NCBI GenBank assembly: GCA_036874045.1
Contig: CM072343.1
Span: 16,574,001 to 16,638,000, forward strand
Length of the DNA: 64,000 nucleotides
Direction: 5' to 3'
From: Cymodocea nodosa
Taxonomy: Eukaryota; Streptophyta; Magnoliopsida; Alismatales; Cymodoceaceae
The notes under the pieces were generated by a model. That model did no database searches. It saw only the letters and a list, made by a program, of their open reading frames with translations, and was not told the origin of the DNA. Both the position numbers and the translations under genes were made by a program. Below are positions 1-10,389 of this stretch, in pieces (positions within the stretch are counted from its first letter, which is position 1; each line of letters starts with the position of its first letter).

Positions 1-515
1 CTATACAACAACAATAACCCAAGTCATAATCCTCACTACGTAAGGTCTATGACATGAATTTTTTTTCTTTTATGTATTCCTATCTATGGTCAAATGTTCA
101 GTTAAATTACATAAATTTATTTATTTTTCACAATTTCTAACTAAATAGTTTTAAATCTTTGCCTACTTCTAATTACTTCTACTAAATAATTTACCTCTTC
201 AAACTAATGCATCTTATAGTCTTCTAAAAATATGACTAAACTATTTAAATTGATTTTTCCTTATCTTATCTTCAATTAGTGCAACCACTTCTTTTATAAT
301 ATTAACACTGATTCATCTAAACATTCATATATTTGTAATACTAACTTTTTACATATAGTCATGTTTTACAACTCAAAATTCTAAATTATAAAATATAGCC
401 AAACAAATAATAGCTTTATAAAATTTTCCTTTTCATTTTAAGTGTATCATCCTATCACGTAATACTTTAAAAGCATTTCTCTACTCCATCTACCTTGCTT
501 TAATCCTATGAATAA

Positions 516-633
516 GGTGCATTTACACCTACTACCAAGCACTGACTCCTATAAGAACTCTGGAGTTAACTGTGTTTGGGCAGGAGTAGAACCAGGATGG
601 GTGACCACTTGGGAAGTTCTCGTGCAGTGCCTA
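516..633 (+). pseudogene. 5S rRNA-like head of the SINE
   Basis: About 118 bases match plant 5S rRNA from end to end with scattered changes. The stretch AGAACTCTGGAGTTAACTG corresponds to AGAACTCCGCAGTTAAGCG, followed by a box A-like GTGTTTGGGC and a box C-like ACCAGGATGGGTGACC, then GGGAAGTTCTCGTG. It is not a functional 5S gene: it is a single copy in a retroposon. Its internal promoter elements would be the SINE's own Pol III promoter. Confidence 0.85.
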
Positions 634-734
634 TGAGCAGTTGTGTTGGCTCTGCTCAATCATTGGCAAGCTGTAGCTGTGTCCACCACTTACCAAAGTG
701 GGCCTAGCAAGGCCCCCTACAAACTTTCGTCTTC

Positions 735-905
735 TTAGATACTCTTGAGCTGTTTGAATATCCATTGAGACTCACATGTTATCACCTCCATGGATACTTC
801 TGGTGTATACCAAGCTGTTTGAGTGTCCATGAAGGTTCACCTTCTATCACCTCTAAAGATACTCCTGGTGTTCACCAGGCTGTTTGAGTGTCTAAGGAGG
901 ACCTT
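735..905 (+). repeat. Three-copy ~65-bp tandem repeat in the SINE 3' part
   Basis: Three successive degenerate units each contain GATACTCCTGGTG, then CAAGCTGTTTGAGTGTCC, then TATCACCTCCAA or close variants. The first unit is the most diverged. The array sits between the 5S-derived head and the A-tail. Confidence 0.75.
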
Positions 906-1298
906 TGAAAAAAAAAAAAAAAAAAAAAATCAGATTGAAAAAAAAAAAAATCCTATGAATAACATCCTCTTATATATTATAAATCCAAAGTACTTAAAGT
1001 CTTACTTTTATGAATCTCACACAACCATCTACTTATATACTTCCATCATTATTCCTAATTTTATTGAACTTACACTCTATATATTTAATTTTTGATCTAT
1101 TCAATATAAATTGATTCAACCCTAAAGGATCTTTGTATAATTCTAATTTAAAACTAATTTTGTCTTACTTTCATCAACCACAACTATGTCATCAATCAAT
1201 AGCATACACCAAAGCATTTTTCCTTGTATTTACTTAATTATTTCATCCATAATTAAGACAAATAAGTACGGACTTGACGAAGACTCCTAGTGTAACCC

Positions 1299-1424
1299 TA
1301 TATTTATTGGAAATTCCTTAATTTCTTCTCCAATAGTTTTAACATTAGTAACTGCTATTTCTATATTTATTGGAAATTCCTTAATTTCTTCTCCAATAGT
1401 TTTAACATTAGTAACTACTATTTC
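1299..1424. repeat. 63-bp direct tandem duplication inside the LINE RT
   Basis: 1299-1361 and 1362-1424 are identical except for one base (ACTGC versus ACTAC). The unit is a multiple of three, so on the minus strand it repeats 21 residues including KTIGEEIKEFPI in frame. The near identity within an otherwise heavily decayed LINE shows that the duplication is recent compared with the element. Confidence 0.9.
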
Positions 1425-1668
1425 ATGCATATCCTTTATATCAAGATATCTTATGGTACTCCTTTTCTTTTCAAAACTCACCACAATAAATTTCTCAATA
1501 CTCTATCGTAAGTTGTTTCTAAATCAATGACTTATCTCTAGAAACAACTTTCCTTCTACTTATTTGCTTGAACAAAATTTTCAAGTGTCATTCTATTTTA
1601 AAAGTGGTAGTTTCCTTTCCTCAGAAAATTTCATTTCTTAACTTCCACTTGACTAAACTTTTCATTAG

Positions 1669-2007
1669 AGACCCCAAACTCATGAAGAAGATTGGAGCAG
1701 CCACTGCTCTTGAAGTCAGGGTAATGGGCATTCCTTGCACATTTGCTCCTTGTATTGCAGTAAATGTTTTCCTCTTTGTGGACCGCCTCTACTAACCTAA
1801 TCATATCAGCTGACTTGAAAATTTCTTCTCCCATTTATGTTGAATCATTTAGGTTTGCAGAGATACAAGATGGGGTCAATGCCATGAAAGCTACAGTGAA
1901 GATCACACCATTGTCCAGGCAAGGACAGAGATAATTTCTGGTTTACAGGGAGATAATTCTTCCAATTCAACATTTTCAAAAAAGGGTTGTCCTTTTGTTG
2001 CAGGGAA
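1669..2007 (+). pseudogene. GH3 beta-glucosidase gene fragment (two exons)
   Basis: Two open, phase-matched exons of a plant glycoside hydrolase family 3 enzyme (extracellular beta-D-glucan or xyloside hydrolase type). Exon a, 1669-1759, follows acceptor TTCATTAG and reads [16 protein letters not shown] and then FAPCIA. Exon b, 1853-2007, follows CATTTAG and reads [20 protein letters not shown], the hallmark [22 protein letters not shown] block of the (beta/alpha)8 domain, then IISGLQG and FVAGK, ending at a GTAAGA donor. The intron between them is 1760-1852. The expected next exon (AACAKHFVGDGGT region) and the nucleophile region are not found to the right, and LINE sequence lies on both sides. 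It is therefore a fragment, either transduced or left behind by rearrangement. An active gene whose other exons lie left of the window cannot be fully excluded. Confidence 0.75.
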
Positions 2008-2099
2008 GTAAGATAACTGAAACTTTTATTGTTGCTTATTCAAAATTGCCATGTCTTGAATGTATTGCCTACATTTTCTATATTGTTCCAGATGTGGGG

Positions 2100-3540
2100 A
2101 TTTTATCCACTAATAATAGGTTATTATCATTTATTACTTTAACAAACTATATATGTCTCTTTTATTCTTAAATATAGGTATTAAAGAACTCCTTTCACAT
2201 TCATCTAATATATTCTTTGTCTCTAAAATTATATTATAAATTTTAATTAACCACTTAATCCCCTACTTCACCCATATCCTTTACACTTCAATAAGAATAC
2301 CATCTAATCCAATAGTTTTCCCACATTTCATTTTCATAATAGCTTCTTTTACCTTCAAAGTGCTAATTCTTTTAAAATAAATATAATTTATATCCTTTAT
2401 ACTGTTACCCAAATTTTACATGTAAGAGTTTCCTATGATAGGTTCATCAAGAAATTTAATAAAACGCCCACACCATCTATTTTTTATTTCATTTTCTTTT
2501 ATTAAAACTCTTAACATTCTCATCGTTAATATACTTCACTTAAATCTCTATATTTTCTCTTTCTAGCATTAGTTAATTAATATATTCTATTTTCTCCTTG
2601 TTTTACATTCAAATTATCATATCCTTATAGGCTTGATTTTAACTTCACTTATAATTTTCCTAACATTTCTTTTTGATAGCTTATACCTTTTTTTAATTTT
2701 CCTCGTTCCTGCATTTATGATAGGTTTTATAGCATTCTTTCGTTTCTTTTATTATCTTTTGTACATCTTCATTCCACTACCAATTTCTTAACATAGTGAT
2801 TACCTTATAACTCTTAAAATTTCTTTAACAATCTTTTTAATACAAGTAGTCATTTTGTTTTAAAGTTTATTTCTCTCCAAGTAATTCACATATTATTTCT
2901 TTTAACAAGTTATCTCTAATTCATATTTTTATCACTAAATATCATTCTCTTTTCACTTTTTACATTCTAGTACCTAATTCTTGGGTTTTTATGTACTTTA
3001 GTCTTTATCTTTCTAATATTGATATTAACATCTAATACAAACAATCTATGTTGTATAGTTAAGTTTTTTCTCAAAATAACCTTACAATCTTTACACATTT
3101 TTTATTATTTTTCTAGTAAATAAAAAATATATTTGACTAACAGTTAAACCACTTATAAATATAATTAAATGCTCCTCTCTTTTTTTAAAATAAGTGCATG
3201 CTACCAAAAGGTTGCTAATTACACTAAAGACTAAAATTAAATTTTCATTTTCATTTTTTTACCAAAACCAAATCCTCCATAATTTCTTTCATATCCTATG
3301 TTTTACTCTCCTATATGATCATTTAGATTCTCTTGAATAGAGTTTTTCACTAGTAGATAAATTATGAACTAAACTATCCAAATTTCCCCAAAATTTTTAT
3401 TTGATAGCTTCTCCTAAACCTACTTGTAAAGCATATGCACTAATTATATTAACTATCTCATTTCTCATCACAAGCTTAATCATCATTAACTATCTTATTT
3501 TTATTTTTGATAATCATTCAAATAAGCCATCATCTATTAT
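2100..3540 (-). mobile_element. LINE (RTE-like), 5' half: endonuclease and RT N-terminus
   Basis: Minus-strand translation gives an APE-type endonuclease block near 3460-3300 (LVMRNEIVNIISAYALQVGL, family consensus EILNVISAYAPQVGLDEE). Farther on, at about 2335-2165, comes the RT N-terminal block with IGLDGIPIEVW and SLIPIFKNKR (consensus VGPDNIPIEVW, LVPIYKNKG). The order is collinear with the RT half at 1-1560, so both belong to one element. About 60-75 RT residues that should connect the halves are replaced by the GH3 fragment region (about 1560-2095). Heavily mutated and inactive. Confidence 0.75.
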
Positions 3541-3836
3541 GTAGGGTAAAACATCAACAAAGAGTAGAAGAGCCATAGGAATTGGCTATTAGACTCAGCT
3601 TAGCTGCAGAAAGAGAGGAAACGTCTTCAGGATAAACAAGTACACCTACATTTTTAGATTATTCCTATTCATGATGACAATTTTAGGCAACCAATATGCA
3701 AAAAAATAGTGTCATGTACCTTAATAATTTGACATTAAGGAAAAGTAGTATTTTAGAAATAAATTCCACCAATTTTTGCTTCATACTAAATTAAGATTGA
3801 AAATTTCAGAAGTAATGATTTTATGATAATTATTAC
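3541..3836. other. Intron sequence without recognised feature
   Basis: This lies between the LINE 5' end and the RING-like exon, inside the intron that follows that exon. Nothing coding is recognised on either strand. The start of the next JMJ25-type exon (expected to continue from a split Trp codon into a Tyr-Pro pair) was looked for here and not seen. Confidence 0.5.
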
Positions 3837-3967
3837 CACTTGTCAAGGCAGGTGTAGCAGTAACGCTTTTTATTGCAGCTCGAGCAAACAACAATATTGT
3901 TCTTGAAACTATGTTGGCATTGATGGCACATCAAACGTTCTCGCTCCTTATTCTTGCCAATGACATC
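3837..3967 (-). CDS. JMJ25-like: JMJ25/KDM3-type histone demethylase, exon encoding RING-like finger
   Basis: A 131-nt exon: 43 codons plus two bases of a split Trp codon. It starts after TTCTAG at phase 0 with [12 protein letters not shown], followed by [31 protein letters not shown] and W, and ends at a GTAATA donor. The CxxC...CxxC...CxxC pattern is the RING/zinc cluster that follows the WRC domain in plant KDM3-family JmjC demethylases (typical form MCHQCQRNDKGRVVRC), which remove H3K9me1/2 in the nucleus (IBM1/JMJ25 group). All expected cysteines are present and the frame is open. It is phase-compatible with exon 2 at 24441-24325. The catalytic JmjC part should lie left of position 1. 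Family assignment is strong; assignment to the same transcript as the exons at 24.4 and 43.5 kb is inference. Confidence 0.85.
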
Positions 3968-4110
3968 CTAGAACAACATTCTTGTCAGAAATTATTAATA
4001 TATAAGATGGTCCGAATGGTCCTAGAACTTAAAAATTTCCTTTATGAGGCTATTATATAAACTACGTGAAAGGAAGAGAGTTGGTGAAGAACAAGTGGTG
4101 AAGGGGAATT

Positions 4111-4383
4111 TCAGGTTCCATTTGATAACAAACATTTTAATCCAATGTACAAAAATAAATTGACATTTTCAAAAAATTTAAAAACTTAAAAATATTTTCC
4201 ACTCAACATTTTAAATTTAAACTATAGCATTTTGTAAATTGATGCATAGAAATAAAATGTCATTATTGAAAAATGATAGCATGCTTTTGTAAAACAATCA
4301 TTTGAGCTATAATCCTACTATATTAGGTCAGCAATAATAGCATGCTTCCATATGTTGGATAAAATAATTGTTATCAAACACCT
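4111..4383. mobile_element. MITE (hAT-like terminal motif)
   Basis: An AT-rich, non-coding 273-bp unit. The left end AGGTTCCATTTGATAACAA is an imperfect inverted copy of the right end TTGTTATCAAACACCT. The TTTGATAAC end motif is common in plant hAT-derived MITEs. No convincing 8-bp target duplication was found, so the exact ends and the superfamily are tentative. Confidence 0.55.
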
Positions 4384-4637
4384 ATGAAATATTAGCAAGT
4401 CATATGATTTTTCTGAAGACAGGTTCACATGATAACATTTATAACATGCATCTAAGACTGTAGACTAGAAGTTGATCCTTAGTGGAGCAGCACTTATTGT
4501 CTAATGTAAAGCAATACAAAATCAAGGTGACTAAAGCAACTTGATTCATGGAATAACATGCTATAAAAGACTATCATGACAAACACACCACCTTCGTCAA
4601 TCCCATTGCTAGAGGAGGGCCAAGATCTTTTGCTTCC

Positions 4638-5330
4638 TTGTTGGGGGACTCTCTGGTACCTCCTGTGTTCCCAGAGGTTCCTGTTCGGGAAACTACCATG
4701 TGCAATGGTGAACCAGTCTTAGAGGTCAACTTTGATGAAGTTGTTTCCCTTTCCAGTTCTTTCAAGTGGACGCTCGTCAAAAAGTTCGGTACCTCTAGAC
4801 CTGCTCTAAAGATGATTTTGGAGACTATGGAGCTCAACCCCTTAAAACCTTTCTTTCCTGTTGCTTTGAGGTCAAGGTATATCCTTATTAGATTTTTGAA
4901 TCGCAATGATTTTATTAGAGCCTACACAGGGGGTTCTTGGTTCATGGGAGGTAGGCAGATGAGAATCTCTAGATGGTTCCCACATTTTGCCCTAGGTTTC
5001 GAGTCCCCCTAGGCTCCAGTCTAGGTGTACCTCCTGATGCTTCATGCTCACCTTCAGGTGCCTAGTATTATCATGTCCATAGCGAGTGTTCGTGGGAGAT
5101 ATCTGTGCACCCATAAAGATGCTATTAGATTCACTTGTCTAAGGGTGATTGCTATTTGTATGAAGATAAACTTCTCCAAATCCCTACCTTTAGAGATCAA
5201 AATTAGGAATGGAGGAGCTAATCACTCAAAAAGTTGAGTATGGGGATTTCATTCCTAATATTGCAGCTTCTACTGCAAGATAGGGAATGGGTTGGAAAAC
5301 TGCAAGTGTCGGTCTAGGCAATCTATTGGC
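4638..5330 (+). pseudogene. LINE ORF1 (DUF4283 domain, zinc-knuckle remnant)
   Basis: The first open block (4638-5012, 124 codons) reads FKWTLVKKFGTSRPALKMIL, then RSRYILIRFLNRNDFIRAY and GGSWFMGGRQMRISRWFPHF. This matches the DUF4283 domain found in plant LINE ORF1 proteins (pattern LIGKF...GRP, then HVLIQL, then WYIG...MRVFKWTPDF), thought to help bind RNA. Downstream the frame is interrupted and a cysteine-rich piece (YCKIGNGLENCKC, near 5270-5310) looks like a decayed CCHC knuckle. It ends in a Gln/Pro/Lys-rich linker without a clear terminus. Confidence 0.65.
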
Positions 5331-5948
5331 AGCATTCCAGCTAATGAAGAAACCACCCACCAGTCCAAAGAACCTAAGGACCAACCTATTCAAAGTCAGC
5401 AACAGTGATCAAGAGAAAAATGACAGAGCAGATACCCACTCATAAACTCTGAAGGATGCTTTGGCAACTAATGCTCATCACAACAATTTCTAGAATCTTC
5501 CCGCAGGAAACAATCAAGTGGAAAACTTCTCTTCAAGCCTGGAGGCAGGTCCAAACAGAAGAGAAGTTGCTACCCAAAGGACTGATCAGGGTCAAGGAGA
5601 CTTACCAGAAGATAATATAAATTTTCTGAACACCCTCAAATCTACTGCTAAGCTTCAAATACTTGGCAGAAAATCTGTTTCAGAGGAAGAGGAATAGTTG
5701 GAGGAGTTTGAGGAAGATTTCCCCACACCTACGAAACCACCTGACCCTTCCCCTAACAGACCTAGATCTGAGAGCAGAATCAAGAAGCCTAGAATCTTTC
5801 ATATCTATCAAAGGAAGTGGCATCTTTTTTCTGATACTAGCCCACAATCTATTTTCAAGAATCCTGACTGTTCTTCTGACCAGCAAGCAGCTAAGGAAGT
5901 CCCCAACAATAACCAGGTCCCCCCTCGTTCACAATCCAACATTTCTCA

Positions 5949-7412
5949 ATGAAGTGCAACTTCTGGAATTGTAGGGGCCTTGCCAACAAACCTACTCAAT
6001 TACATCTAAAAAATCTTATCAAAAATCACAATGTCCAAGTTGCTGCCATTATGGAGCCGTTTCTTAAGGAGAAAGGTCTACCTATGGTTGCCAAGACTAT
6101 TCACTTACAGGGTTGGATCAGCAATAGAACCTCAGGGAAAATTTGGGTTTTCTGGAGGGATTCTCTAGTTTTGAGTGAAGTTCTTTTGGGGGAGTAATCC
6201 CTAACCTTGAAGATTCAGGGCTTTGGCCCAAAGGTGGTTTTCTTTACTGTTGTTTATGTTGATTGCTGTGTTTCCAGAAGAGATATATTGTGGAAGGAAT
6301 TTTCGTAAGTCAAAGATCTTGTTGAGAATGGCAGCTGGATTCTTAGAGGGGGTTTTAACTCTATTCAGAATGAAGCTGAAGCCATTGGATCCTCAGGCCT
6401 GAATCATCGCAACAGCTCCATTTTTAATGAGGTCAATCATCAACTGGAGCTTGTGGAACTACAGCACATTGGGAATTTTTTTCCTGGTGTAACAAACGCC
6501 AGGGCTTAAACAGAAAATATTGTAGACTAGACAGGATGCTTGTTAGCAATCACCTTGTGGATGACTTTAATATTCTTGCTGAATACTTAACCAAGGAGAG
6601 GTCATATCATGCTCCCATTCTGGCTAAGTCCATAGAGGATCAGCAGAAGGGACCCACCCCCTTTAGATTTCAGCTTATATGGCTAAACTCAAAGGATTGT
6701 AAATCTGTTGTGGAACAAGGATGGAAAAAAGGATGGCACCCCCAGCCACTCATCAACATAAACAGGAAGATTACCAGCCTTAAACAGCACTTGAAACAAT
6801 GGAATAAAGACTCGTTTAGGAATATTTTCTTGGAGGAAGAGATCTAGAAACAGTTGCTTTTAGTAGAAGACTCTCTTCAGGTGGGTTGGAATCATGATGT
6901 GTTCAGGAAAGGGGAGGTATTAAAATAGGAGCTGCTAAGTTTAGAGGTTAGTAAGGAGATATTTTTGGTTCAAAAGGCTAGAATTAGATGGCTTAAAGAA
7001 GGGGACCAAAACACCAAATTCTTTCACCAAGTGGTTGAGATGAGCAGAAGTTCTAATCCTTTAGATCTTTATTGAAGCATCAAAACAGAGAGGAAAATGA
7101 TATGGCTTGGCTTCATAATCATAGTATGGCCTTTTATTCTCAGCTGTTATCCTCTGAAGGATCTTCTTTTTATGGCTAAGAGCTTCTGGAGTCTATTCCT
7201 AGGGTGCTGGATAGTAATGATAATGAGTTACCTTGTGCCATTCCATCTAAGGAGGATATTAAGGGGGTTGTCTTTGCTATGGAGAAAAACAAAGCACCCA
7301 ACCCAAATAGATTCTCTGCTGAATTCTATCAGCACATGTGGAAGGTGGTTGAAGAGGATATGGTGGCTGCTATTCAAGGTGTCTTCAAAGGGACTCTGAG
7401 GAAAAAGATCTA
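5949..7412 (+). pseudogene. LINE ORF2 fragment (APE endonuclease and N-terminal RT)
   Basis: The start at 5949 gives KCNFWNCRGLANKPTQLHLK, the classical WNCRGL beginning of plant L1 ORF2 endonucleases, but a stop follows after 82 codons. Later blocks are SNHLVDDFNILAEYL with the SYHAPIL metal-site-like block (6536-6847) and FRFQLIWL. The RT entry is PSKEDIKGVVFAMEKNKAPN with FSAEFYQHMWKVV (7204-7412; family form SMNPNSAPGPDGF). The reading frame breaks several times. The sequence stops being LINE at 7412, where copia sequence begins, so the RT palm with YADD is absent. Confidence 0.75.
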
Positions 7413-9985
7413 AATTCTCGATCTCAGATGATTGAAAATCCCCAATACACTGTAGACAGGAAGAGAAGAAAAATGATAAATAAACCTTCTTCTCTTTCAT
7501 CAGGTGAGGTAAACCGGCAAATGTAAATGGCTTATATACACTTACAATTGAATCCATGGTAAACGGATCCAACCATTTACCAAATAAACAATCAAAAACT
7601 AACACTCCCCGTTAAACTGGGTAGAAAGGATTATGAATACTCAGCTTACCTAATAAATGAACAAAAACAGTACAAAAAGACTTGGTTAAAATATCTGCAA
7701 CCTGATGAACTGATATAGTAAACTGAAAACGAATATCACCTATTAAAAATTTCTCACGAACATAATGACAATCAAGTTCAATATGTTTAGTATGTTCATG
7801 AAACACCGGATTCTTAACAATGTGAAAGGCAATCGTATTGTCACAATATAAATCTGTGGGTGCTAACTGTTTTACTCCCAATTGCTCAAAAACAGCACGA
7901 AGCCAAACAACTTCCCAAACAGTAGAATTCATAGCCCAATATTCAGCCTCCGCAGAAAAACAAGCAACAGTTGGTTGTTTTTTAGGCTTCCAAGACACTA
8001 ATGAATCACCGAGAAATATTGTATAACTAGTCACAGACCGTCTCATTAATGGACATCTGGCCCAATTGGCATCTGAAAATGCTTGCAGCCTAGGGACTGA
8101 AGTGGACTTGAAAAATATTCCATGACCTGGTGCACCCTTTAAATATTTCACAACTTGAATTAAACCATGAAAATGACTCTGATTAGCACTTTGCATAAAC
8201 TGACTGAAGTGTTGTACAAAATAGGAAATATCTGGTCTTGTTATTGTCAAGTAGATCAACCTTCCAATCATCCTTCTATAAATCATTGGGTCAGGCAACA
8301 ATGGACTGTCATTAACAGGCTGAAATTTTTCTGAAATGGGAACATTCACTGGACAACACCCTAGTAAACTTGATTCATGTAACAAATCAAATGAATATTT
8401 CTGTTGCCAAATAAAGATACCTGCTAGTCCACACATAATTTCTATGCCCAGAAAATACTTCAAGTGGCCTAAATCTTTCAGTTTGAATAAGGAATTAAGT
8501 TCATCCTTTAATGTTTGTATCTCCTGTCCATTATTGTCTGTCACAACTATATCATCAACATAGACGAGCAATAGTAAAATAGAATTTCTAGACTTTCTAA
8601 TAAACAATGTATAATCAACATAAGTGTTAGAAAATCCCAAACTATATAAGGCCTGCTGTAACTTATGGAACCAACTTCGACATGCCTGCTTCAACCCATA
8701 AAGAGACTTCTTGAGAAAGCATACTTGCTCTCCCTTTGCTGCAACCCCAGGTGGGACTTTCATATAGATTTCTTCAGATAAATCACCATGTAGGAATGCA
8801 TTATTTACATCTAATTGATGAAGTTCCCACCCAGCAATGGAAGCAACAGCTAATAGACATCTAAATGTAGCAAATCTCGTAATAGGTGCAAAAGTCTCAT
8901 TATAATAAATACCTTCTTTTTACATGAATCCTTTAACTACAAGCCTTGCTTTGTACCTCTCAACATTCTCATCAGCTTTAAGTTTAACTTTGTACACCCA
9001 CTTGCATCCTATTGGCTTCTTTCCCTTGGGCAATTGTACCAACTGCCATGTTCCATTATCTTCAAGTGCACTAAACTCCTGTCTCATTGCTTCATACCAT
9101 TTGGGTTCATCTTCAGCCTCCTCATAAGTTCGTGGCTCATAGTTGTCACACATGGCAGAAAAATAAACCTGATAGTTTGTAGAAAATCTTTTGAAAGTAA
9201 CATAATTGGCAATTAGATATTCAGTATTTGTAATGCTAGTAAAGCAAACATAATCCTTCAAATAATTTGGTGGACGGACTGACCTACTGGACCTCCTAGG
9301 TGGATATTCACTAGGAGGTCCTTCATTATTTAAATTGCAAAAAATTTCAGTGCTATCAACAATATCTGAACCCTCATCAACCTCTTCATTTTGAGTTAAA
9401 TCAGGAACATCAGAAGAAGCATTTTCATCATTAATAGAGGAAGGTACTAATTGTGAATTCTCATCAGAAGATTCTTCAATTACAGGTAATTCCTACTGCA
9501 AATTATGAATATTCTCATCAAGATATAACATGTCAACATTACTTGAACACTCCCATGTCTTCAGACTATGTATAATTTTTAGCTCTTCAGTAACTTCAGA
9601 AGTATCAATCTATTCATAATTCTTCACAACACCAAAAGGAAATATTCTTTCATAGAATATAACATTCCTACCAACAAACACCTTTTTATCATCTAAATCA
9701 TACAACTTGTATCCCTTTTTATCAAAAGGATACCCAAGACAAATACATCTACGAGCTCTTTTATCAAATTTATGTTTTGTCAAATCATTCAAGGCAAAAG
9801 CCAAGCAACCAAAAACCTTTAATGTGCTATAATCTGATACCTTTCGAAATAACATTTCATAAGAACTTTTCCCTTCTAATATTTTAGTGGGTAATCTATT
9901 TATCACATATGTAGCTGCAAGAATGCAATCAGCAAAAAATATCAGTCTATTTAAGGCGATCTGTGATGGTGTCTGCCTAACCACC
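7413..9985 (-). mobile_element. Ty1/copia remnant: 3' LTR, RNase H, RT, part of integrase
   Basis: A minus-strand copia fossil that replaces the middle of the L1 LINE. From 5' to 3' on the minus strand: integrase C-terminal part (about 9990-9610, with ATYVINRLPTK), the RT region from about 9260 ([20 protein letters not shown]), a long open RT/RNase H block 8763-7612 with LLVYVDDIVV, LGHLKYFLGIEI and ADILTKSF, then a polypurine tract and an LTR beginning TGTTAG at 7604. The gag, protease and 5' LTR are missing. It has few breaks in the part that remains, so it is moderately young. Confidence 0.85.
7431..7604 (-). repeat. 3' LTR of the copia remnant
   Basis: On the minus strand it starts with TGTTAG directly after a purine tract (CGGGGAG) that follows the RNase H stop. 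The downstream end is unclear because the partner LTR is absent; TTCAATCA near 7431 is the best TG...CA candidate end. Confidence 0.5.
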
Positions 9986-9989
9986 ACCA

Positions 9990-10330
9990 ACAGATTTCTT
10001 TTATTTAATCTTATTCCACATATTCATCAAGTTCACAGTTTCAGCCAAGCACTTAGAGAATGTAATCTCCTAGCAAACCTTTTGGCCAAGCTGGGATTCC
10101 AGCACAGTCAGAGTTTGGGGATCTGCTCCAGCTCCCTAGTTATATCCAGACTCAACTGGTTTTAGATGCCCAAGGATGCTCCAACTTTTGGAGATCCTAA
10201 GTTTTGTGGGATTGGCTTTGTAATTGTGGCTCATTTTTGTAATTGTTTTTGGTTGGGCCCCCACCCCACTGATAGATTGGGAAATTATACAATAATAAAA
10301 AACAATGGACCCAAAAAAAGAAAACATCTT
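9990..10330 (+). mobile_element. L1-type LINE, 3' end (RNase H tail and A-rich end)
   Basis: Plus-strand translation gives SQALRECNLLANLLAKLGFQ, the conserved end of the plant LINE RNase H-like domain (pattern REGNRAADKLANLG). A short 3' UTR follows and then an A-rich end at about 10288-10325. Orientation and order make it the missing 3' end of the LINE at 4575-7412. Confidence 0.7.
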
Positions 10331-10389
10331 TATAAAAAAGATTGGTGAAGAAAAACCTCCCTCACTCCCAAGTGAACCCTCAGACAAAA

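Larger units (their letters stand above)
516..948 (+). mobile_element. 5S-rRNA-derived SINE with poly(A) tail and target-site duplication
   Basis: A 433-bp insertion flanked by a perfect 14-bp direct repeat, AATCCTATGAATAA, at 502-515 and 949-962. The head (516-633) is a full-length 5S rRNA-like sequence, the middle is unrelated, the tail region is a roughly 65-bp tandem repeat, and the 3' end is A-rich (908-929 and 938-950). Pol III promoter head, A-tail and TSD together define a SINE mobilised by a LINE. The 5S head places it in the SINE3-like class, which is rare compared with tRNA-derived SINEs. It interrupts a minus-strand LINE, so it is younger than that copy. Confidence 0.85.
1..1560 (-). 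mobile_element. LINE (RTE-like non-LTR retrotransposon), 3' half with RT
   Basis: Read on the minus strand, this stretch encodes decayed reverse transcriptase of a plant LINE. A block near 1545-1500 resembles the family's 'KAYDRVPR' region, 1440-1290 gives EFPINIGLH (family consensus EFPITIGLH), and about 1195-1165 gives LIDDIVVVDE, matching the FADDIVLVDE active-site region. The C-terminal RT region continues to position 1, where 'MLRWM-G-TR' type sequence is expected. Many frames are broken, so it is a dead copy. A 5S-derived SINE has inserted at 516-948. The 5' half of the same LINE is at 2100-3540, separated by a GH3 beta-glucosidase fragment. The 3' end lies at or beyond the left window edge. 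Assignment to the RTE clade is from memory of plant sequences; assignment to LINEs is secure. Confidence 0.75.
4575..7412 (+). mobile_element. L1-type LINE, 5' part (ORF1, endonuclease, start of RT)
   Basis: Plus-strand LINE with the usual plant L1 order: ORF1 with a DUF4283-type domain and a degenerate zinc knuckle (4638 to about 5330), then ORF2 beginning with an APE endonuclease (from 5949) and the N-terminal RT region up to 7412. There it is cut by copia sequence. The RNase H-like tail and A-rich end reappear at about 9990-10330. Several frame breaks and stops lie between blocks, so it is inactive. About 2 kb of RT is missing between the two parts. Confidence 0.8.

Noticed and set aside
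516-633. Functional 5S rRNA gene
   Set aside because: Single copy with several changes, flanked by a target duplication and A-tail; it is the head of a SINE.
1631-1834. Minus-strand frame of 67 codons over the GH3 exon
   Set aside because: It is antisense to the GH3 exon, whose plus-strand reading gives an unmistakable family match.
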